This document shows positions 22,673-33,669 of a DNA stretch of 64,000 bases, one piece after another. Both the position numbers and the translations under genes were made by a program. The notes beneath the pieces are model-generated. The model worked only from the letters and a program-made list of their open reading frames with translations, did not search any database and had not been told where the DNA came from. The stretch covers positions 47,314,238-47,378,237 of the forward strand of contig CM061226.1 in assembly GCA_030844895.1 (NCBI GenBank). The letters run 5' to 3'. This stretch comes from Ambrosia x helenae. Lineage: Eukaryota > Streptophyta > Magnoliopsida > Asterales > Asteraceae. Every line of letters starts with the position of its first letter. The stretch's first letter is position 1.

Positions 22673-25377
22673 TTCTCCCCCCGTTAAGAGAATTCCGTCC
22701 CGGAATTCACTTTGAGCTCTCCGGTATAGGGGTCTTCTTAAATAGGGCGGGATACTTTTGCTTCATCCGGTACAGCCTTTCCCACGTGAACTCCGGTCCA
22801 CGCTTGGCATTCCAACGCACTTTGACCAACCTGATCTTACTGCGTCTTAGCTTTTGGACCTTCCAATCGGTTACTTCGATTGGCTCTTCGACGAAGTGTA
22901 ACTTGTCGTCAATGTGGATTTCGTCTGCGGGGATGATGAGGGTTTCGTCGGATAAGCACTTTTTCAAGTTCGACACGTGGAACGTGTCGTGTACACCGTT
23001 AAGTTCTTGTGGTAACTTGAGCTTGTATGCTACGGGGCCTACTCTGGACAGGATTTCAAATGGTCCAACATATCGTGGGTTTAGTTTTCCGCGCTTCCCG
23101 AAACGCGCGACACCTTTCCAAGGTGACACCTTTAGTAGGACCCTGTCTCCGACTTGAAATTCCAAAGGCTTCCTCCTCATGTCTGCGTAGCTTTTCTGTC
23201 GGTCACGTGCCGCTTTGAGACGTTCTCTAATTAGAAAGACCTTATCCGTCGTTTCTTGAACAATTTCGGGCCCGGTGAGTTGCTTTTCGCCAACTTCGGC
23301 CCAACATAGAGGCGATCTGCACTTGCGTCCATATAGAGCTTCAAAAGGTGCAGCTTGAATGCTCGTGTGGTAGCTGTTGTTATACGAAAACTCTACCAGT
23401 GGCAAGTGTGTATCCCAATTTCCGCTGAAATCGATTGCGCATGCCATTTTATACAAAAACATGACATTTTAATTAATAAAACAATGCAAGACTTACAACT
23501 AGCTCAAGGCTAGGGAAGACAAAATCTTGGATTTTGGATGTGGTTTAGTGTGTTCTTCCAAGTGGGTTATGCTCCAAGCTTTTAAACACACAAGAAGGGG
23601 TTTGAATTAGGATGAACTAGAGGTGATTTGAAGTAGTAAAAATTGAAAAAGAGATGTTGATGTAGGGGTGAAAACCCACGGCCACAAGGAGGAAAAGGAA
23701 GGAAATTTTTGTGATTTTTCTCTAATGCTTCTCAAGTGATTATATGATCTTCTCAAATCTTCCAAGGATTATCAAATCTTGCTTGGATTGGGTGGGTATC
23801 TTAGTGTAAGATTATGGAGGATTTGAAAGGATTATGTAAGATTTGGAGATGATAATAATAATATTAAGGGGTGTTTGGGCCGAAAATTTGGAGAGAGAAG
23901 GGAAGGGATTTGGTGAATATTATTACCCAATGCTTTTACATGCAAGCTTATGATTAATATTACACCAAATGATTAACCTTTAGTTAACACAAGTAACCTT
24001 CCACTTGGGTGGGCCATGGCCGGCCCCAAGGGGTGTCTAGGTGGGGTCCACTTTGCTAAATAATACCCCATTACTTGTTAAGTTAGTTCCTTTCGGGTAC
24101 CGCCCGGTATTTCTCGAATTTTCGTTGCGTTTTCCCTCAATATTAAAATACCGTTAATATTCATAAAATTATGTCCAGTTAAATTGCTGATAATTTATTT
24201 CGGTTTTTGTCGGGTGAATTTACGTGTTACGCGCGTATCGGGTGCGGTACGCGCACTTTATTCGTTACCGGGAGATTTGTGCAATAAGCTTCCTCGTATG
24301 GCTTTGGGTTTCCAAAACTCATAATATTTTGTGAAAATATTATTTATTTTATATTCCGGGTGTCCGGTGTTCGTTTCGCTTATTTCAGTTTTACCGGGTA
24401 ATCGCCAGTGTCCATACCGGATAGTTTTGTCTGCGCACGATCCTATCATGCTTTGCTATTAAACTCATGCATTCCCATGCATTATTTGGGAATTCCTATC
24501 TTTCTAAGGCCTCAATTAAATATTCAGCACATAATTACGGTTAATTACGTTAATCGCGTTTAATTAATTAGTACGGAATTACCTCAATTTTGCCGGTTGT
24601 TACATTCTCCCCCCGTTAAGAGAATTCCGTCCCGGAATTCACTTTGAGCTCTCCGGTATAGGGGTCTTCTTAAATAGGGCGGGATACTTTTGCTTCATCC
24701 GGTCCAGCCTTTCCCACGTGAACTCCGGTCCACGCTTGGCATTCCAACGCACTTTGACCAACCTGATCTTACTGCGTCTTAGCTTTTGGACCTTCCAATC
24801 GGTTACTTCGATTGGCTCTTCGACGAAGTGTAACTTGTCGTCAATGTGGATTTCGTCTGCGGGGATGATGAGGGTTTCGTCGGATAAGCACTTTTTCAAG
24901 TTCGACACGTGGAACGTGTCGTGTACACCGTTAAGTTCTTGTGGTAACTTGAGCTTGTATGCTACGGGGCCTACTCTGGACAGGATTTCAAATGGTCCAA
25001 CATATCGTGGGTTTAGTTTTCCGCGCTTCCCGAAACGCGCGACACCTTTCCAAGGTGACACCTTTAGTAGGACCCTGTCTCCGACTTGAAATTCCAAAGG
25101 CTTCCTCCTCATGTCTGCGTAGCTTTTCTGTCGGTCACGTGCCGCTTTGAGACGTTCTCTAATTAGAAAGACCTTATCCGTCGTTTCTTGAACAATTTCG
25201 GGCCCGGTGAGTTGCTTTTCGCCAACTTCGGCCCAACATAGAGGCGATCTGCACTTGCGTCCATATAGAGCTTCAAAAGGTGCAGCTTGAATGCTCGTGT
25301 GGTAGCTGTTGTTATACGAAAACTCTACCAGTGGCAAGTGTGTATCCCAATTTCCGCTGAAATCGATTGCGCATGCC
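21520..25377 (-). repeat. Tandem duplication across the LTR/pol junction
   Basis: Unit A (21520-23445) and unit B (23453-25377) are direct copies of ~1.93 kb, joined by the filler ATTTTAT. Each contains the last ~1.15 kb of the LTR as read on +, the PPT and the last ~250 codons of pol. Differences are few: GGGTATT versus CGGTATT near 22170, CGTCGCG versus CGTTGCG, and ACCAGG versus ACCGGG near 22463. The right-hand LTR lacks an equivalent, so the event is confined to one end. Confidence 0.9.
22707..23445 (-). pseudogene. Duplicated integrase C-terminus and chromodomain-like module
   Basis: This is the copy of pol carried by duplication unit A. It begins abruptly at ACAIDFSGNWDTHLPLVEF and runs to the same stop as unit B, ending KKTPIPESSK. 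It lacks the zinc finger and the D,D-E core, so it cannot be an integrase. Relative to 24639-25706 it has a Tyr for Asp change in the WERLYRMK/WERLDRMK motif. Confidence 0.85.
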
Positions 25378-25712
25378 CGTAGCATATCCTCCAGGGTCTG
25401 GATGGTTCGTTCACTCTGACCATCGGTTTGTGGATGATATGCGGTACTCATGTCAAGGCGAGTACCGAGGGCTTCATTCAAACTTTCCCAAAATCTTGAG
25501 GTGAAACGACTATCTCGGTCGGAGATGATAGAAATAGGTACACCGTGTTTTGACACAACTTCCTTAATATACAAACGGGTCAGTTTCTCCAACTTATCCG
25601 TTTCGCGAATGGGGAGGAAGTGTGCAGATTTTGTCAATCGATCAACGATTACCCAGATCATATCATGGCCGCTTGTTGTCCTGGGCAACTTGGTAATGAA
25701 GTCCATAGTGAT
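24639..25712 (-). CDS. Integrase core and C-terminal chromodomain-like module (partial pol)
   Basis: An intact 355-codon frame begins at MDFITKLPRTTSGHDMIWV and contains the D,D-E residues: Asp in MDFITK, Asp in ISDRDSRF, and Glu in QTDGQSERTIQ. Then come the GPFEILSRVGPVAYKL module and FHVSNLKKCL...FTWERLDRMKQKYPALF at the end. The N-terminal zinc finger and all preceding RNase H are absent. At about 25706-25712 the frame joins out of phase to RT fingers. Integrase would insert the cDNA at chromatin; this form lacks its zinc finger and has no in-frame protease upstream, so function in place is doubtful. Confidence 0.85.
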   Translation of the reverse strand: MTMDFITKLPRTTSGHDMIWVIVDRLTKSAHFLPIRETDKLEKLTRLYIKEVVSKHGVPISIISDRDSRFTSRFWESLNEALGTRLDMSTAYHPQTDGQSERTIQTLEDMLRACAIDFSGNWDTHLPLVEFSYNNSYHTSIQAAPFEALYGRKCRSPLCWAEVGEKQLTGPEIVQETTDKVFLIRERLKAARDRQKSYADMRRKPLEFQVGDRVLLKVSPWKGVARFGKRGKLNPRYVGPFEILSRVGPVAYKLKLPQELNGVHDTFHVSNLKKCLSDETLIIPADEIHIDDKLHFVEEPIEVTDWKVQKLRRSKIRLVKVRWNAKRGPEFTWERLDRMKQKYPALFKKTPIPESSK

Positions 25713-25957
25713 CCTTGAAGTTGATCAAACAAATCGTCGATCCTGGGAAGAGGATAGCGATTTTTAATAGTTAACTTGTTCAGTTCCCGATAGTCAATGC
25801 ACATTCGAAAAGTGCCATCCTTCTTCTTCACGAATAAGACGGGAGCTCCCCAAGGTGAGAAGATTGGTCTTATGAAACCTTTGTCCAACAACTCTTGCAG
25901 TTGTTCAGACAGTTCCTGCATTTCTGAAGGAGCTAGGCGATATGGCGATCGCGCTAC
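25700..25957 (-). pseudogene. Reverse transcriptase fingers fragment, truncated by deletion
   Basis: The frame reads LLDKGFIRPIFSPWGAPVLF, then RMCIDYRELNKLTIKNRYPLPRIDDLFDQLQG, the conserved start of Ty3/gypsy RT. It then joins integrase sequence directly, so the YxDD palm, connection and RNase H are gone. Upstream, a missing base near 25957 (CCGTAG where the frame needs an extra G) separates it from the protease frame. Confidence 0.88.
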
Positions 25958-27548
25958 GGTGCTGCTCCTGGAACAAGGTCGATACGAAACTCGACTTGTC
26001 GGGGTGGTGGCAATCCCGGCAAATCTTCTGGGAACACATCTGGAAAGTCTTTGGCTATCGGAATGTCTTCTAGCTTTCGCTCGTCAGCCTTCTTGTCTAC
26101 CACATGCGCCAAGAATGCGACGAGACCTTTCCTTAGGCACTTCCTGGCTTTCATGCTGGTAATAATTCTCAATGGCGTTCCACGCCTTTCCCCTTGGATC
26201 GATAGGGTTTCGCCGCTCGCGAGGGGAACTTGAATTATTTTGTCATTGCACACGACGATGGCGCGGTGTGCGGATAGCCAATCCATGCCAACGACTATGT
26301 CAAAGCTACCCAGTACGACTGGTAATAGGTCAATGTCAAACTCATGACCACAGAGATCCAACTTACAATCCTTCGCTACCTCTCGAGTTTCTATGGTCTT
26401 ACCGTTAGCTAGTTCAATGGAATATGGTGTGTCTAGCTTACTAGTCTTTAAACCAAGTAATCTTTTAAATTCGACAGATACAAAGCTAAAATCAGCGCCA
26501 GTATCAAACAATACTGAAGCATAATGACCATTTAGAGGGAACGTACCAGTGACCACATTAGGGTCTTGTCGTGCGTCACCGGCACCAATCACGAACGCTC
26601 GCCCACGGGCTTGGTTGTTGAGTTTGGGGCAGTCCCTCTTCCAATGATCGAGCGATCCACATGAGAAACAGGGCCTCGCTCCACTGTTCTTTGGCGCTCC
26701 TGATCTGCAGTCTTCAGTCTTGTGCCCCGAACGACGGCACTTACCGCAGATTACTTCGTTCTTGCCCTGATAACCTTGCTTCCCATTATTTCCACGTCCA
26801 GTGGCCACATACCCTTTTCCTTTCTTCCCTGAACCTGATGATCCATCCTTTTTCCTTTCATCGCGCTTACGCTTCCCAAACCTTGGCCTATTTCCCTGTT
26901 CACTTGACCCAACGGCTGAACTTGTACCCAGATTCTTACCCTCAACACTGCTGGACTCAGTAAGTTTTAACCCCGACACTTTCCGGATTAGAGTGCCCAT
27001 TCGGATGGCGTCTTCAGTGAGGCTCAAGGCGAGATCGATAGCCTCGCGCATGGTTGTAGGCTTGGAAGCAGTGACCATGCCGCGTATCTGTGGTGCCAGT
27101 CCGAAGAGGTATCTTTCCACCTTTTTGCTTTCCGGGGTGACCAGGCGAGGCACTAACCGGGAGAGGTCATGGAATCTGGACGTGTAACCAGCTACGTCCG
27201 GTCCAACCATGGTGAGGTTCCAGAACTCAGTCTCTAGCTTCTGCACTTCACTTGCTGGGCAGTACTCGGCGATCATTAGTTCTTTCAACTCCAACCATGA
27301 TAAGGAGTAAGCAGCATCGTCTCCCAGTGTCTGCACTTGGTTGTTCCACCAGGTCAGAACTTGGTCCAGAAACAGGTTGGTGGCATACATGACAGCCTGT
27401 CGTGGGGTACAGCTGCTAATACGGATCACAGCTTCGGTCTTCTCGAACCATTTGACTAGTCCGACAGAACCTTCAGTGCCACTGAAATTCAGTGGTTTGC
27501 AGTCCAGGAAAGCTTTAAACGTGCAGCCACGTTCTCGTGAGGCCGTTT
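25954..27548 (-). CDS. Gag (exon 2) and aspartic protease of the young Tekay-type element
   Basis: The open frame begins directly after a probable intron, with ETASRERGCTFKAFLDCKPL. Gag capsid motifs follow: TWWNNQVQTLGDDAAYSLSW, FWNLTMVGPDVAGYTSRFHD and VERYLFGLAPQIRG. Two zinc knuckles come next, CGKCRRSGHKTEDC and CFSCGSLDHWKRDC. The retropepsin-type protease has active site LFDTGADFSFV and downstream VVGMDWLSAHRAIV. The frame ends near PRQVEFRIDLVPGAAP, the usual protease-RT linker. Gag packages RNA and protease matures the polyprotein. This part has no internal stop and could still yield Gag-protease. The ATG at 27429 is internal and not the true start. Confidence 0.9.
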
Positions 27549-27627
27549 CTGCAATAATAAAGCAATGTTAAATATAAGGTAGGAGTTTCACGAAGACTCC
27601 TGTTGTATATACCCGACGTCTTCTTAC
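27549..27627 (-). other. Probable 79-bp intron in gag
   Basis: On the minus strand it starts GTAAGAAG and ends TTATTATTGCAG, AT-rich like plant introns. Splicing joins SPT+G to AA-ACG, restoring one frame (SPTETASRERG) from the ATG exon into Gag. Unspliced, the exon-1 frame stops about 40 codons later. The decayed relative at 10110 shows no equivalent interruption. Confidence 0.65.
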
Positions 27628-27802
27628 CGGTAGGGGAGGTTTCGCGTCTGTCGCTCCCGGTTCGGTCTCGCGACCTTTCGGTGCGCGTGGCATTGTGTTC
27701 TGCGAGAGCTTGAGCGATACGTCCCGAAACTAGGGTTTCAAGCTCCTCGGGTGTCGTGGGCAGTCTTTCGTTTCCACTGTTGCTTCTTGTGGCTGGTGCC
27801 AT
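27628..27802 (-). CDS. Gag exon 1, N-terminus
   Basis: ATG at 27802 opens MAPATRSNSGNERLPTTPEE, then LVSGRIAQALAEHNATRTER and an Arg-rich stretch. This is the usual N-terminal arrangement of chromovirus Gag (short helical segment, then basic). It connects in phase to 27548 through the intron described separately. Confidence 0.7.
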
Positions 27803-28229
27803 GTTTCTTCAATGACCAATATCAAAGGTTAATTCCGACAATCATTCATACAATATCATCACATATATAGTATAAACAACCACACAACATATGAACACAA
27901 TAATCACCATAACAACATCACACAATCACAATATAAACAGAACAAGTAATAATAATCGTAGACAATCACAACACATATTTTACCATAACAAAATTTTCAT
28001 TAATTTCAATACCAAGTACAATGATTTGTTCATAATAACAAAAACCGAGGATACACTCCTCATACATTGCTTTTTTTGAAATACACTAGAAATATAATGT
28101 CATATGCCGGCACAATCCCGCTCGGCTAGGCAAAAATGCAGATGGGTGCTATAACCCATGCTGTGCTATCATACTACTACTACTACTGCTATGTCCGTGA
28201 GTGATCTCCCAAGCGTCTCTGATGTAATG
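27803..28229 (-). other. AT-rich spacer between ORF1 and gag in the young element
   Basis: No ORF in the element's direction. It is T- and TG-rich on the minus strand, like the spacer at 9849-10109 in the older element. It may be an intron or carry translation re-initiation signals; neither is shown. Confidence 0.4.
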
Positions 28230-29672
28230 CTACTGTGGCGGTGGCGGCGGCGGGTGCTGGTACTGGTACTGGGGTGCGCACATGCTAATGGTCATACTGA
28301 TCGCCATAATGCGATCGTACAAGAACTGGCGATGCGCAAAGTGTGCGTCGCCCGTAAGGCCACAATGAGCATCCATGCTCAGCAGCTCCTCAGCATAATG
28401 TGCCAGTGCATCCCTGGCATCAATGATCCTGGCCCACATGAGCTGGGCCTGCTGCTCCATCTGACTCACAGTGCGCTGCACCGTGTCGGTGAGGGTCTGG
28501 AAATCTCTCTCCAGTGAGATCACCGTGGACCATGCGGGTCCTGACAGTGGGGCCATCCCGTGGGGCTGCGACGGCCCGGGGATGTCAGTGTATGTCGGCT
28601 GAGACGGGCCGACGATATCGGGTATGGGTAGTGGTGTGAAGGGTGGGGCAAAGCCCGGTAATCCAGTGAAGCAGTAGGGTGGTACCTGGTATGGGTCTCC
28701 CGCACCTAGAGTATATGGTGCCAATGGGGGTATCAGAAATGGGGCTCCTGCATCCATAGTGAATGGTGCAGGTGGTGGTGTAGGGAGCATCTCGGGTAGG
28801 GGTGGTAATGTGGGAAAAGTGGTGATGGGTAGTGTCATGGATAAGGGTGTGGGGACTATAAGCTCGGCGAGTGGGACCATGAGGGGCTGGGTGGCAGCGA
28901 CCCACTCTGGAGCAGATATCACAGTGGTAGGGGTGGGAGGGCTAGCAGTGGCGTGAGCTGCCAGTCCTGCTCGGCGCAACTCAGAGCTGCGGGCTGAGCT
29001 GCCCTCAAGGATGTGCCCAGTAGAAGCTGGCCCATCCTGTGGTATGGGCTCGGGCATGGTAGGTAAGGTGGCTGGGGTGGCGGTAGCATGCCCTATCATC
29101 GGAGCGACGTGCTCCTCCTGGCCTGCTGGTGGGATAGGCACAGCAATGTGCTCCACCGACGCAGTTGACTCATCGTCAGAGTCATCGGATATCCACCCGT
29201 TGTGTCCCCGGCAGACAGGCACGAGCCTCATGCCAGAGGGAACGGGGATAGGTGGGGTGGGTAAAGGCTCACGGTCGACTGGTGCGCGTCGGTCGTATGG
29301 AGACTCGACAGTCTCCGACTGTGTAGGGATAGGTCTCGAAGGACCTGCGCAACCTACAGGGAAGTCCCTGACGGCTCGGATAGGTAGTGCTGGTAGTGGC
29401 ACTGCCTGGAATGGCACTAGAGGCAAGTCAGCCTCGGCCATCGGTAGGTCGGCCACGGCGGCTATGTCGTCTCCTGCGGGGGCCCACGCTGGGTCCTCGC
29501 TCGGGTCCGTCTCGTCGGAGCTACCTCCGTCGGCGCCCTCCATGGCGACATCAACATCCATCTCATCATCCTCGGGATCGAGTATCACCACCTCGATCGG
29601 CTCTGCTGGCGGTGCTGGGATGATCTGGAGGCTACTGTCGTAGCTCGGTGCTACGCTCCCTGCGTTCGACAT
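28230..29672 (-). CDS. Extra ORF upstream of gag (ORF1), 480 codons, Pro/acidic protein
   Basis: A single intact frame starts MSNAGSVAPSYDSSLQIIPA. It has an acidic N-terminus (EDDEMDVDVAMEG), a short conserved-looking GWISDDSDDE motif shared with the older element, a long Pro-rich middle (PLPALPIRAV, PLPEMLPTPP), and a helical Gln-rich C-terminus (TVQRTVSQMEQQAQLM) ending in poly-Pro. No enzymatic motif, signal peptide or membrane segment is visible. The start follows TTTTGCCAGG, a good 3' splice site, and GTAAGT near 29775 could be the donor, so the message may have a leader intron. Extra ORFs are best known from Tat/Ogre; one in a Tekay-type element is less usual. Function unknown. Confidence 0.7.
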   Translation of the reverse strand: MSNAGSVAPSYDSSLQIIPAPPAEPIEVVILDPEDDEMDVDVAMEGADGGSSDETDPSEDPAWAPAGDDIAAVADLPMAEADLPLVPFQAVPLPALPIRAVRDFPVGCAGPSRPIPTQSETVESPYDRRAPVDREPLPTPPIPVPSGMRLVPVCRGHNGWISDDSDDESTASVEHIAVPIPPAGQEEHVAPMIGHATATPATLPTMPEPIPQDGPASTGHILEGSSARSSELRRAGLAAHATASPPTPTTVISAPEWVAATQPLMVPLAELIVPTPLSMTLPITTFPTLPPLPEMLPTPPPAPFTMDAGAPFLIPPLAPYTLGAGDPYQVPPYCFTGLPGFAPPFTPLPIPDIVGPSQPTYTDIPGPSQPHGMAPLSGPAWSTVISLERDFQTLTDTVQRTVSQMEQQAQLMWARIIDARDALAHYAEELLSMDAHCGLTGDAHFAHRQFLYDRIMAISMTISMCAPQYQYQHPPPPPPQ

Positions 29673-29923
29673 CCTGGCAAAAGAACCGTACTAATATTTA
29701 AGTATTATTCGTTAGGTAGTTAAGGCACATATCTAAGGTACTCTTCCTAACCTTCTAACAAAATAATACGTATACTTACCATGGCTAGCTTGGTCGGAAT
29801 CTCCATATACCCAAATGGTCGTTGGAAAAATTTATTTTATTGCGTTTCGCATTTACTTTGAAAGATTTTGAACCATATCCGGTTATAGTTTAGATTTTTA
29901 AAATGCTAATTCGCTATAACCTT

Positions 29924-29936
29924 GGCTCTGATACCA
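29924..29936 (-). other. Primer-binding site of the young Tekay-type element
   Basis: The minus strand reads TGGTATCAGAGCC five bases after the LTR edge at 29942. It matches the initiator tRNA-Met site and fixes the element's direction. Confidence 0.88.
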
Positions 29937-29941
29937 CTTTC

Positions 29942-32900
29942 TGTCACACCACGTCTAAGGCGGAAACACGTGGCGCGACGGTTCAAAAGTATTAAGCCAA
30001 GATTAATGCAAAGCACAATATTAATTAGAAAACGGGCATTTATTCAATGCTAATAATCATGTCAAATTATTCATACATAATTATAAATTGTTTTCGAAAT
30101 TGATAAAGAGGCTTCTCCCTTTATCCCTAAGTCCATGGAATAAAGAGATAAGACCCCGTCACGACATTCCCAACGCCCAATTTGGAGACATCCCCGACCC
30201 TGCTCGCCATGCTAACTTCCATCATTCAATTACCTGAAAGATATGTTTGAAAATCGTCAATATATAAATATTGGTGAGTTCACAGGTTTTAATTTAATAA
30301 GTCTTTATAAAGTGGGAATATCCTTGTTATGACATTTATAGGAGTTGCAAAGTCCTACAATTTACTTGAGCCTATAACCAAACCAAGACAATTAATAATG
30401 CCCCCGCCCAAAGTCATTACTCGGTATTCCTTCGACTTTATTTCAGAATAAGTGCACCCCAGGCATACGCCGATGCATAATCGACGCTATCGATTAGGGT
30501 GGGCCTTGTCAGGCACTAATAGTACTATCCAAATATCCCTTTGGTTTCTCATTCCCGAATAAATGATTATAGTGGGGAGGTCTCAACCCCGAGTGGCGAT
30601 CTTTACTCAAGTATCCAACCCGTCATACAATCCCAACATATCTTTCCCCCGTAAAAACGTTAAATAGTTTAGAAATGGGGCCGTGAGACTCACCTGTAAC
30701 TGTGCTCGGCTCAAAGAAAATAGTAAAGTTTGTGATCCCGTACCTACAAAGGTTCTAGGCGTATAAGTCACTTACACCTATGGTGTATGTGCCTTGGCAA
30801 GTTGTACACCCAACTTCCCGACCACGTCTTTATCCCAATTCCCGTTTAATAGTTTTCGTATCCTAGGTTCAATGGCGATGGATTACCCTTTCCTTACAAG
30901 TCATATATTATTCTTATTAATATTCTTTATGACTTGTACGACATTATACTCGACACGACTCTACCCAACGTATAATTATTTTCCCATTTAAATAATTATA
31001 CTTAGGGTCGTTTCGCTCGATATAATGTGTTTTCTTATTAACCGACCCGACTTACTTTGCCACATATTTACTTTCCCATTTAAATAAATATGCTAAGTCT
31101 TTGTCGTTTGGTAACATAATCTTAACGCCCGACTAGACTTACCACACCGTACATTCATTTTCCCATTTAAATAAATGTACTAGGTTCTTTGTCGGTATTC
31201 ACGCGTTCGTAGATATATCTCACCTACTCGTCTCGGTTTTCCTTCTCGTATATCTATTTTCCCATTTAAATAGATATACTAGAATTTCGTCGGAAACGAG
31301 TATATGTACATATATCGTCGCGTGGATACTACTTGTTAAGTTCATGTGTCGTTTAGCGTTTTAGTTTGTTACGTTATGTTTCTCCTTTCCCACGAATATT
31401 GTTACTACACTTAGGAAAGTGTTACGCACGTTTCACCCTTGTTATATATATTTTATTTCCGTAAAATATATATGTATATTTTTATCTCGACGTAATAAGT
31501 CCGTTTACGTTGGTTCGTGTAACTAAGTTCGTTAGTTAGCGTTTTTCCTATTTATTCCCGTTGCGCGTTCTTATGGAAGTATTGTTCCAACTTCCGATTC
31601 CGAATGCTTATTTCTCGGAAAAATATATCATGTACGTTTTAGTCCGACTCGTCCAACTTGTTACTAAAAATGTTTCCGATACTTTTATATTCCCATTTAT
31701 ATAAAAGTATCTTATTTTTGTACAAGTCTTCCCAAGTATTTATTTTATACAATCTTACTTTATAAAATACTCGCGTTACTCCATTTATTTTTATAAAACG
31801 TCCATTTTATAAAAATATACTTTTTTTTTTACTTAAAATGCCCAAGTAGGCTATTATTATTTACCAAATCAACCTTGTAAATCATTACTTACACTTTTTG
31901 ACACCAAACTTTCCATCATTGTGTTTTTGGTCCAATAGTTTTCTAAAATATTTATTTTAGTCCATTGGCTTCCAATGTTGTCATATTAATCCTTTAACTT
32001 TCACTTGTAGCATTTTTCACTAAATCTTTCAAGGTTAATATTTTTGTTCCACTTTAGTGGACTTTGAAGAATCATTTTCACCATGTTTAGTTGTTTTTAC
32101 TTCTTTTTACTTTTAATGCTCTTCTAATCCATTCTAGATATCATTAACATGTTTATTTTATATCTTTATCCAAAACATCCAACTTTCACTCATCTAAGTG
32201 AGTGGACTTTGAAGAACTAACTTTTCCATCTATGGCTTTCTAACCCATTTTAATATTTTTATGACTTTATTATATATTCCTAAGATGATTAAAACCACTT
32301 TTCATCATATTCAAGTTACTTTCCAAAATATAGCTTTTCTCATCTTTCAACATACAAGTATGTTCTTATTCTTACACTTTCTTCAAAATACTACTTTTAT
32401 TAATAATAATCTAAGATTTCATCATATTATTATTCTTTCATCTTCATTTTTAATAAAAACCCATTACTTCTTTAGAACTCATTTTTATTACCCACATTGT
32501 ACAACTTGCTTCATAGCACAAAAACATGACATTTTAATTAATAAAACAATGCAAGACTTACAACTAGCTCAAGGCTAGGGAAGACAAAATCTTGGATTTT
32601 GGATGTGGTTTAGTGTGTTCTTCCAAGTGGGTTATGCTCCAAGCTTTTAAACACACAAGAAGGGGTTTGAATTAGGATGAACTAGAGGTGATTTGAAGTA
32701 GTAAAAATTGAAAAAGAGATGTTGATGTAGGGGTGAAAACCCACGGCCACAAGGAGGAAAAGGAAGGAAATTTTTGTGATTTTTCTCTAATGCTTCTCAA
32801 GTGATTATATGATCTTCTCAAATCTTCCAAGGATTATCAAATCTTGCTTGGATTGGGTGGGTATCTTAGTGTAAGATTATGGAGGATTTGAAAGGATTAT

Positions 32901-33669
32901 GTAAGATTTGGAGATGATAATAATAATATTAAGGGGTGTTTGGGCCGAAAATTTGGAGAGAGAAGGGAAGGGATTTGGTGAATATTATTACCCAATGCTT
33001 TTACATGCAAGCTTATGATTAATATTACACCAAATGATTAACCTTTAGTTAACAAAAGTAACCTTCCACTTGGGTGGGCCATGGCCGGCCCCAAGGGGTG
33101 TCTAGGTGGGGTCCACTTTGCTAAATAATACCCCATTACTTGTTAAGTTAGTTCCTTTCGGTACCGCCCGGGTATTTCTCGAATTTTCGTCGCGTTTTCC
33201 CTCAATATTAAAATACCGTTAATATTCATAAAATTATGTCCAGTTAAATTGCTGATAATTTATTTCGGTTTTTGTCGGGTGAATTTACGTGTTACGCGCG
33301 TATCGGGTGCGGTACGCGCACTTTATTCGTTACCGGGAGATTTGTGCAATAAGCTTCCTCGTATGGCTTTGGGTTTCCAAAACTCATAATATTTTGTGAA
33401 AATATTATTTATTTTATATTCCGGGTGTCCGGTGTTCGTTTCGCTTATTTCAGTTTTACCGGGTAATCGCCAGTGTCCATACCGGATAGTTTTGTCTGCG
33501 CACGATCCTATCATGCTTTGCTATTAAACTCATGAATTCCCATGCATTATTTGGGAATTCCTATCTTTCTAAGGCCTCAATTAAATATTCAGCACATAAT
33601 TACGGTTAATTACGTTAATCGCGTTTAATTAATTAGTACGGAATTACCTCAATTTTGCCGGTTGTTACA
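29942..33669 (-). repeat. Young Tekay-type element LTR, right copy (5' LTR)
   Basis: A 3728-bp LTR, almost the same as 18941-22672. Visible differences include ATATATTCC versus ATATCATCC near 32272, AACAAAAG versus AACACAAG near 33054, and a one-base deletion in TTTCGGTACC. It drives minus-strand transcription by position. Confidence 0.93.

Larger units (their letters stand above)
18941..33669 (-). mobile_element. Young Tekay-type Ty3/gypsy retrotransposon, internally deleted
   Basis: LTRs 18941-22672 and 29942-33669 (~3.73 kb each) start TGTCACACCACG and end GGTTGTTACA. A perfect TSD, GTATA, lies at 18936-18940 and 33670-33674. By eye the LTRs differ at only about a dozen sites, so the insertion is recent. 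On the minus strand the order is iMet PBS, extra ORF1, gag with a probable intron, protease, RT fingers, a deletion, integrase and chromodomain-like module, then PPT. RT catalytic palm and RNase H are missing. A ~1.93-kb tandem duplication covers the pol/LTR junction. It disrupts exon 1 of the Tat antisense gene. Confidence 0.94.

Noticed and set aside
22786..23157. 123-codon plus-strand ORF duplicated at 24718
   Set aside because: Antisense shadow of the integrase C-terminus.
29011..29643. 210-codon plus-strand ORF
   Set aside because: It is the shadow of the GC-rich minus-strand ORF1, with Gly/Ser-rich low-complexity composition.
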